64,000 bases of DNA from Anastrepha obliqua. Taxonomy: Eukaryota; Arthropoda; Insecta; Diptera; Tephritidae. This document shows, one piece after another, positions 56,905 to 64,000 of the stretch. A model generated the notes under the pieces. That model made no database searches and was not told the origin of the DNA. It saw only the letters and a list, made by a program, of their open reading frames with translations. Location: NCBI RefSeq assembly GCF_027943255.1, contig NC_072895.1, forward strand, positions 37,608,001-37,672,000. The letters are read 5' to 3'. How positions within the stretch are numbered: position 1 is the stretch's first letter; each line of letters begins with the position of its first letter. The translations under genes and the position numbers were made by a program.

Positions 56905-57440
56905 TGCCCTCAAATACTGTAGAGGACTAGCCGTAATTTGGCCGATGAGGGTTCTTTCTTTGAGTTCTATACAAAAAAAACAGCGAGGGCCTCTTTGTAA
57001 AGTTAATCTCAACCATACATTACACTTATAAACCGTTGTCTTTGTTTTTTAATTATATTACTTTATTATTTTTTGTGATACTTTTTACATATATCATACT
57101 TTTCAAGATAATCGCGCGGTTTCATTCAAAATTTTTTCCTTCCACGTTTTTTTTCCATAAAAACACTGTTTATATTTTCAAAAATGTTTCTCAATTCTGA
57201 ACCAAAGCAAAAAGTTCTGCAGATTTACAAACATCTTTCAGTGATCGAACTTCATTCTTATTTGCGGAATCCGGGAACACCAACTTTTGGCTAAATTACA
57301 CAACTTTAAAATAAATTACTTAAAAACTATAAGCCTTCAGAGGGTGCGGTTTTCAGTTTTAAGATGGGGATGCACCCCTCTAATCCCTCTTTACATCCTT
57401 TTTTCAAAGCGTGTTGCATTATACTAAATATTTCCCCATA
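56905..57440. repeat. array-related dispersed repeat, copy 2 of 3, with one diverged unit
   Basis: At 56909-56965 the blocks AAATACTGTAGAGGACTAGC and GGCCGATGAGGGTTCTTTCT resemble the 96-bp unit (AAATACTGTGGATTGCGTAGC and GACTGATGAGGGTTATTTTT). About 80 bp later the right-flank family follows (TACTTTATTATTTTTTGTGA near 57058, GGAACACCAACTTTTGGCTAA, TTTTCAGTTTTAAGATGGGG, CATTATACTAAAT). So this copy carries a single old unit where the 24.5-kb copy carries eighteen. Confidence 0.65.
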
Positions 57441-57444
57441 ACTG

Positions 57445-60385
57445 TATCAGCGTTTACCAATTCATACCAAAATACATACATACATATGTACATACTTCTA
57501 CTAATAAAGTTTTATCGTGTTTTTACATACAAGTGCAGATGCACGCACATAAATGAGTATAAAAAATATCAAAGAAATGCATGCACTAATAATTCCTTTT
57601 AAAATCTATGCATATGGACGTCTGCCTTTTCGAAGTATTTTATCCTTGTTAGTAGCGAGATTTGTCTTTCATTAGTAAAACATTTACAATTAAGTTATTT
57701 ATTTACAAATATACGTTACAATATACGTACATACATACATATGTAAATGGTTTTCACCTTTTTGCAGGCTTAGTTTAATAACAAATCTGCGATTTTCTGT
57801 CTTGTACCATTATACTACATTCCAAACTTACGGAAAACACGTCCCACACTAAGCAACAGTAGCGCGCCTTAGGAAATGTTTATTATCCATAAATTAAGGG
57901 TGCAGTCCGCATTGTGTTCGGTCTCGTTCGTGCTATCGGCATATACACAACACTATATACGTATTAGAATTCCACATGACACTATTGACTGTCTCGGAAA
58001 ATTGCAGGACGTCACCTTTACATATTATGACCCGCACTTCGACACATTATATATTTTTTGTTCAAAATGTAGCTCGCCATCAACAAAAACTGATCCTTAA
58101 ATTAAGCAATTAGGATTCCATTCATATGTCAAAAGCAATATATATAGGCATATGTATATGTATACGTATATGGCTTTTCCTTTGCAGTATTCGTGAGAAG
58201 AGGAAAATATACATACATACATATGTCTTTAACCAATATCTTTAAACCAAACACTAACTTTGCTTTTACATCACTTTCGCAGCACTTTTGTCTCCACTTA
58301 TTTATCACTATTAAAAACGATCTACATTTTGAGAAGTAAGTCAATTTTAATTAGAAGTATTAATTTGACCATCAGCACCAATTAGATGTACACAAATTTG
58401 TGACAGGGAGAACAGGAGTTCCATCTGACTGACGTAACGTTTGCTATTGTGAGCAACAACAACAAACAAAACACAAACGTAACTTTATTACGTTTTTTAC
58501 GAAGCGGAGTCGAAGTAGTCTACGCTATTATCGATAGTTTTGGAGAGTTTTTGATATGTCAAATATATAAATCAACATTATATGGAGGGAAATTTTATTT
58601 TCTGCAATATTATAAACGTTTAAATATTAAAGTTAAAAGCAATATTAAATATGTATGTAAAACTAATATTATATTTGTTGTCTGAATATTTCCAATGTAC
58701 ATATAAGTATGTCTTCCGATTAATGTAAGAAACCTATACTATCGATAGAATTAACAATGCAAAAAAATGAAAATGTAAAGGCCCGTATACATGTAACTTT
58801 CGCGTTGAGTTTGCATCAAAGTAGTTATATATATAAATATAAATACAAATATAAATATACTAAACAGAGATAATTTCACATTTTATTTGCATTAAAATTA
58901 CCCAGGGATGGTTCTGTATTTATTCCAATTGGTTTTTCGCGTGGGAAATCCATCTTATCTGTTCTTGTTGAAGCTATAGACCCAGATTGCAACTTCTTGT
59001 CTTTTTACGTCTTTTGTGGGTTTTCCAGATAAACGCAAAAAACAAAGAAATGCAATCCCGGCCCGTTTCGATACCAAGTCTCACCTAGCTCATAATGTTA
59101 AGGTGTAGTCAGTTGAAGGGTATTTTTTGTAATTTTGATTTGAATTTCAATAACTTCGCTTTGGATAATGAACAGCTCTTGCAAAAAGCAGCATAAAAGA
59201 TATAGCATTGTTTTGACTTCGTGCTTAACATTTCTTTGTAAAAAAAATCTGCAAAAAAAATACAAGATTGGTACATATATACTGTCTTAAAGTATGTTCA
59301 CAGATGCATTAACTATCAATATATCCACAAAACTAATCTACCCGTTTACATATGGCAGATTACCTGCAAAATTGATCAGCTGTCAATACTGTTGTGAAAG
59401 GTTTTCCTTCATAGAAATTATTTTTGTCGAATATTTTGGTGTTTTTGGTTCGTTTAATTATTTTTAACGATATGAAGAAAATACAAGGATAAGATATAGC
59501 TAATTTAATGGCGCAATCGGCTGCTAATAATAAACAGTTGGAGGAAATCCGTAAACGACGTTTACTGAGGTTTCGAAAACTTATGGCAGCAATACGCATT
59601 CGGAATTCGATATTACATTTTATAATAAGTAATAAGAGAACACACGTTTATGGACACACGCTTTTTTTCTGTTATATGAATGCATAATTAATAATATTTA
59701 ACAAAAATTTTATTATAATTATGTCTACAAACTTATTTTCTTCATCGGCATACATTTTATTTAGGTTTTACTTTTACGTTTTTCTTTACACGCATAAAAA
59801 TAACGATCTATTACACAGAAAACCCCGGGTTGTATGCTAAAACGTATGGGTATTATCTAGGATTATTTTATAATCTCATATTTTGGGGGAAAAATTTTGT
59901 ATGGAAAATGTAGGTTTTTAATTACGGACTGGGAGTTAACCACATCGGATCAGTCAAAAAAGGGAGTTTTTGACTATTTCGATTTATTTATGTTGCACGT
60001 CTCTCTGGTAAGTAAAAATTTGGAAAATAATTTTTTTGAATGTGCCGAAAATCCTTATCTCGTACAATTTCAAATAATCCTGTAAAGTCGTATTTATTTT
60101 AATTTAGTCGTTTTGATAAAACTCCTTCTGCACAGATGAAACTTTGTAACGGAAAAGTCACTCGTACCGTGGTGCCCATTGTAATTCCTGCGTTATTTTT
60201 TTTTTACCGCATCAATTTGAATGCACCTTTATTCTAGTAGCCGTGTTCGATGAGTGCACGACAGTACAATATCTGACAGTTGTGATAGCAGTTTAGTGCG
60301 AACCTGCTAAACAAAGCATTGGAAGAATTGGCATGAAAGTAAAATGAAAGGAAAGGGATATATTTGAAGAAGGTGAGGATGGCAG
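57445..60385. other. gene-free stretch with two DRE-like sites and a small ORF
   Basis: TATCGATAG occurs near 58528 and CTATCGATAG near 58739, the binding sequence of the DREF factor in flies. A 59-codon frame starts at ATG 59509 (MAQSAANNKQLEEIRKRRLL, basic and helical-looking). Neither is tied to a recognisable gene. The rest is AT-rich with CATA/TATG repeats. Confidence 0.35.
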
Positions 60386-60406
60386 TTGAGGATGACTTGT
60401 TGTTAT

Positions 60407-61305
60407 CATAGATGACTAGATGTGAAACTCTTTTTCTCGTGAGAGCGCTGAAAAATGTGCATTTTTTATAACATTTTCCAATATTGCCACACCGGTAGAA
60501 ACATGAATTGGGTATTTTTGAACCAAAGGTCTGGAATTTTTATTTTCCACACCACCATTGAGGTTAGTATTTAGTGTGCGGTTGCCTAATAGCCTTATAT
60601 CACTCGTAAACACCTACATATACTAAAAATAAGCACAATCCGTATGAAATATGTACATAAATAAGCCAAAAATTTAAAAATTTATGTGTAAATGAAATTA
60701 TTTAAAACTGATATACATAAGTAATTTAATAATAATAAAGTTATGAACCCGAAAAACATAAGTTATAATTAAAAACATGACTTATTGCGATTTTTTAATA
60801 TAACACAGAAAGTGGGTAACAAAAACCAAAAATTCTCAAACAACGAACAGAATAAGTTGAAGCAGATTACCTTTAATTTTTGTAAAATATCTCAAACACA
60901 AATTCAGTTCCCTTACCTACGCTTTTCAACCATAGAATATTTACGTATATACAAATTTACATAAACCAACACACAGTTTTCAATAAAATTACATTATGTA
61001 TATTACATACATAAGACTAATTAAAAGTAGAAGTCGAAAAGGATATAACGAGCTTTTGATTCTACAAACTCACTTAAATTCAAATTATTACATTTCAATT
61101 ATAAACATTTCAACACGTAATTTCTCCATTAAGCAAAAACGAACTGTTTTCGTCTGTTATTTTTGGCGCGTTTCTTCTGGCAGTCTGCCATTTCGCCTAT
61201 CAGCTGTTCAAAATCCCATAATGTGTGAGTGCTGCCAAGTTTTGAAACGTCTTCATGGGCGCGCTCTCTCTCAAAATGAATAAGTTTCACATCTAATTAT
61301 CTATG
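60407..61305. mobile_element. 899-bp inverted-repeat element flanked by a perfect 16-bp direct repeat
   Basis: The direct repeat GATGACTTGTTGTTAT lies at 60391-60406 and again at 61306-61321. Just inside, the left end CATAGATGACTAGATGTGAA and the complement of the right end CATAGATAATTAGATGTGAA are inverted repeats with two mismatches in the first 23 bp. Similarity continues weakly to about 45 bp (GAGAGCGC). An open frame at 60996-61283 inside it has no motif I recognise. The superfamily is unknown; the direct repeat is longer than usual for cut-and-paste transposons. Confidence 0.75.
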
Positions 61306-61539
61306 GATGACTTGTTGTTATGTTAGCTCAAAAATAGTGTATTCGATTCATACAGATGCAAACCGAATAAGGAAACGAGCGAAGAATTGATTGCTGCTAC
61401 GAAATTCGTGCAACAAATTTTTGTATTCCATGTAAAAATTGTAAAAAAATACGTACATAGTTAAGAAACCTAATGGGTCGGGTCTGAATTGTTCTAAGCA
61501 AAAATTCTACAAATTTGCAAAACCCTTCTCCAAAATTAA

Positions 61540-61810
61540 ATTTTCTCAATTCCAAACTAAAGCAAAAAATACTATAGATTTACAAACAACCGTTCAGTGA
61601 ATGTCTCTCCATGCGAACATCGTTCTTATTTGAGGTGCCTGTCACCATCAACTTTTCGTTAAATTACACAGCTTTAACAATAAATTAAATTAAACTATAA
61701 CCCTCCGGAAGGTGCGGTTTTCAGTTTTAAGGTAGGGATACACCCCCCTATCCACCCTTTATAGCCTTTTTTTTCAAAGCGTGTTACATTATACTAAATC
61801 TTTCCCTCCA
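61540..61810. repeat. array-related dispersed repeat, copy 3 of 3, flank only
   Basis: Shared blocks are TTCTCAATTCC, AAAGCAAAAAATACT, CATCAACTTTTCGTTAAATTA, GGTGCGGTTTTCAGTTTTAA, ATACACCCC and TTTCAAAGCGTGTTACATTA. I see no 96-bp-like unit upstream of this copy. Confidence 0.7.
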
Positions 61811-61814
61811 CTTA

Positions 61815-63230
61815 AGTGAGTGCCGTCTCCGTGAAAAATTTCAAACATACACACCAACAAATCTTTTGAAGTAAGATTTATAAATCGATTGAATCAAAAA
61901 AGCTTGTTAAATACATGTATTTCAATGTTTTTCATTTTAATTAAAATAATTTTTTTTCGCTTATAAGAGTTGTTTACATTTGCAATTCGTCAAGACTCTT
62001 CATTGCAATAGTGGATTTTGATAAAGCATCTTCGGTGAGGTGATATATTCATTAAAATTCCTGATACTCACCTATATCTTCCTCCCTGATGTTAGGAGTC
62101 TAAGAGTGCAGCTTTTGGTAAATATATGCTGCAAGATTTCTCAAATAGCGGTGCTCCAGCAGTACAATTGAGACAGCTAAAAATGAATTACTCATCTAAA
62201 ACAAAAAATGTAAGTATTGCCACAGAAGTTGCACTGATTTAATTTTTATTCCGAAGAGGTTTTGCTTTATTTAAATGGATTATACTACACCACTACTACT
62301 ATATACACTAAATTACAAACATATGTACATACATACGTACATTGAACATATTTATTTAAAGCAAAATTTATTGTACGACCACAGAAACCGCCTAGAAATA
62401 AAGACTTACACGCTCTTTGACCGTTTAACAATACTTCTTGAAGTCATTAGTGTAGATAACTGCCATACGAAACAGACAAGCAAAATTTAAATGGTTGGCA
62501 TGAAATATTCTTTGACCTGAGCATAATAAAGTTGCGTTAAACGTAAGTATTTTATAAAATTTAGGTAGTAATTGTTCTTATTTAGATATTAATATGCCTG
62601 CATTTATCAACGCTGGCCAAAAGAAAAATACTGCATGAGGGAACATTTTTAAACAACCGATTATTTAAATTTATATAAGTAAATTTCGAAAAGAAAAACA
62701 TAAAATGGTTAGCAGAAATTTTTAAGGAGGAAAATTAAAAGACCCTTATAGCCATCGCTTTAATTGAGGATGGCATTGCTTTATAATTTATCTCATAAAA
62801 AGAAAAAAAGTTTGCATAGTTTTAAACAGTTTCTACCAGCTGGGTTGGCACACACATAAGTTTTTATTTTCCAACTTTCGCTAACTTAAAGCCCTGTCAC
62901 AATGGCAACGAATTTGACTGAGAGGTGCTGCTGTGGACTTCGCGGTGCCAGTCACAAGGCACAGAAAAGTTAATTGCAGGGGTTATATACAGTTAAAAGG
63001 CCGAAAAAAAGAATTTTTTCTGAGAAAACTTATTACTATATGTTATCTTTTATATGAATTTTAAGACTTAGTATTAGTAAAAATATTTATTTGGAAAGGA
63101 GCTACAGCTAAGCTCCCGGAGTCCTCTCAAAAAAGACGTTTTGCGGTGACCACTATATCTCTGAACTGGATTCTCTGAAATTCGAAAACCAAACAGATTT
63201 CGTTAAAGTAATGTTGTATATGTATATATA
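61815..63230. other. gene-free stretch, one possible exon-like segment
   Basis: Around 62130-62210 (plus) a short frame reading YMLQDFSNSGAPAVQLRQLK is followed by a GTAAGTATTG donor-like sequence. I cannot assign it to a gene. No other coding region is seen. Confidence 0.3.
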
Positions 63231-63231
63231 T

Positions 63232-63335
63232 ATATAATTGGATCGGCGCACCCCTTTTGCGTGTTTGGCCGAGCACCTCCTCATATTTGTTGCGTGCGTC
63301 TTAATGTTGTTCCACAAATAGAGGGAAATCTAGTA
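63232..63335 (-). mobile_element. tRNA-derived SINE, copy 7, 3' fragment
   Basis: Plus-strand blocks ATCGGCGCACCCCTTTTGCG, GTTTGGCCGAGCACCTCCTC and TTAATGTTGTTCCACAAATA are the distal SINE body on the minus strand. A TATATATATA run lies just beyond. Confidence 0.75.
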
Positions 63336-63339
63336 ATTA

Positions 63340-64000
63340 ATCGAAGGAATAAGCAAAATAATTTTTGTTTTTAAATGGCATCTTCTCAAAAAAAAAAAAA
63401 CAATTTTTGTTCAAAATATCGGCCTTAAATTGTTCATAAAAAAAATATTTATCGTTGAGAAAAAATCTTCGATTAATTACTAAAAAATATATTGTATTTA
63501 AGAAGCTCGTGTTAAAATTTGAGACTAATTGGTTTAGCCGTTTTCGAGTAATGTCGGTCACCGATTTTGAAAACACCATTTTGAGAAAAACGCGTTTAAA
63601 ATTTGAAAAGCACTTTACAATCACTCTGAAAAGCCTTTTCAAATTTGCGTGTAACTTCGAAAATATTCACCGGAACGATGTTAAATTTTCTGTGTGTATG
63701 CTTAAATATATGTACATACATTAAGAAAAAAAAAATCGATTTTTTGAAAATTCTAACTGTATATAACCCCTTCAGTGAATAAATTTATTTAATTTTTAAT
63801 TTAGTATTTTCGTTTGATAATTCACATACATACAAACAGGTACATATCTTCTTTTTTCACTCACATATTGGTGAATTCTAAAACGGCGCACATTTCATGG
63901 CGCCAACTCATTTACTTAATGGGCTTTTTCTTCATCACAAAATTAGAAAAAAAAAAATAATAATCTTCCAAGAAATGTTCTATGGCTAATTTAATTTAGA
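63340..64000. other. AT-rich window end, nothing recognised
   Basis: Overlapping open frames on both strands (63337-63642 and 63455-63724) have low-complexity, AT-driven composition and no motifs I recognise. Confidence 0.45.

Noticed and set aside
63337..63724. Overlapping ORFs at the right edge
   Set aside because: Composition is AT-driven, Phe/Asn/Lys-rich and without motifs; both strands are open over the same DNA.

Overview
The window is a eukaryotic nuclear sequence from an insect, most likely a true fruit fly (Tephritidae, Diptera). It is AT-rich, full of ACATACATATGTATGTA-type microsatellites, crowded with dead transposable elements, and carries at least eight copies or fragments of one tRNA-derived SINE. 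One gene is clearly identifiable: a netrin receptor of the UNC-5 family, on the minus strand. I found no CRISPR array, rRNA gene, convincing functional tRNA gene or bacterial-type operon.

The unc-5 gene spans 53409 to 43887 on the minus strand. I rebuilt it as 11 coding exons whose splice sites all follow GT-AG and whose phases join into one open frame of 1092 residues. In order it encodes a signal peptide, two Ig domains, two thrombospondin type 1 domains, one membrane helix, ZU5, UPA and a C-terminal death domain. Three of its introns are long (0.75, 1.5 and 3.5 kb). They hold SINEs, a non-LTR retrotransposon 3' end, a dispersed repeat and an AT-rich minisatellite. The other introns are 57 to 79 bp.

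From 1 to 43 kb and from 54 to 64 kb the window is gene-poor and filled with repeats. Recognisable relics include jockey-like, RNase H-bearing and RTE-like non-LTR retrotransposons. There are three short deletion derivatives of one DD41D mariner, several other mariner pieces, a broken pogo/Tigger transposase, two piggyBac fragments and a Helitron-type endonuclease fragment. There are also several non-autonomous inverted-repeat elements, some nested in others.

The most striking structures are these. At 24503-26263 there is a homogeneous array of about 18 copies of a 96-bp unit, whose length (32 codons) creates long artefactual ORFs on both strands. Its right flank recurs near 57.2 and 61.6 kb, so it sits in a dispersed repeat family. 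At 60407-61305 there is an 899-bp element with inverted ends flanked by a perfect 16-bp direct repeat. At 37748-38432 there is a TTAA-flanked element containing a 94-bp-arm hairpin. At 43010-43548 one inverted-repeat element sits inside another. None of these proves a new functional system; they are leads from the raw sequence.
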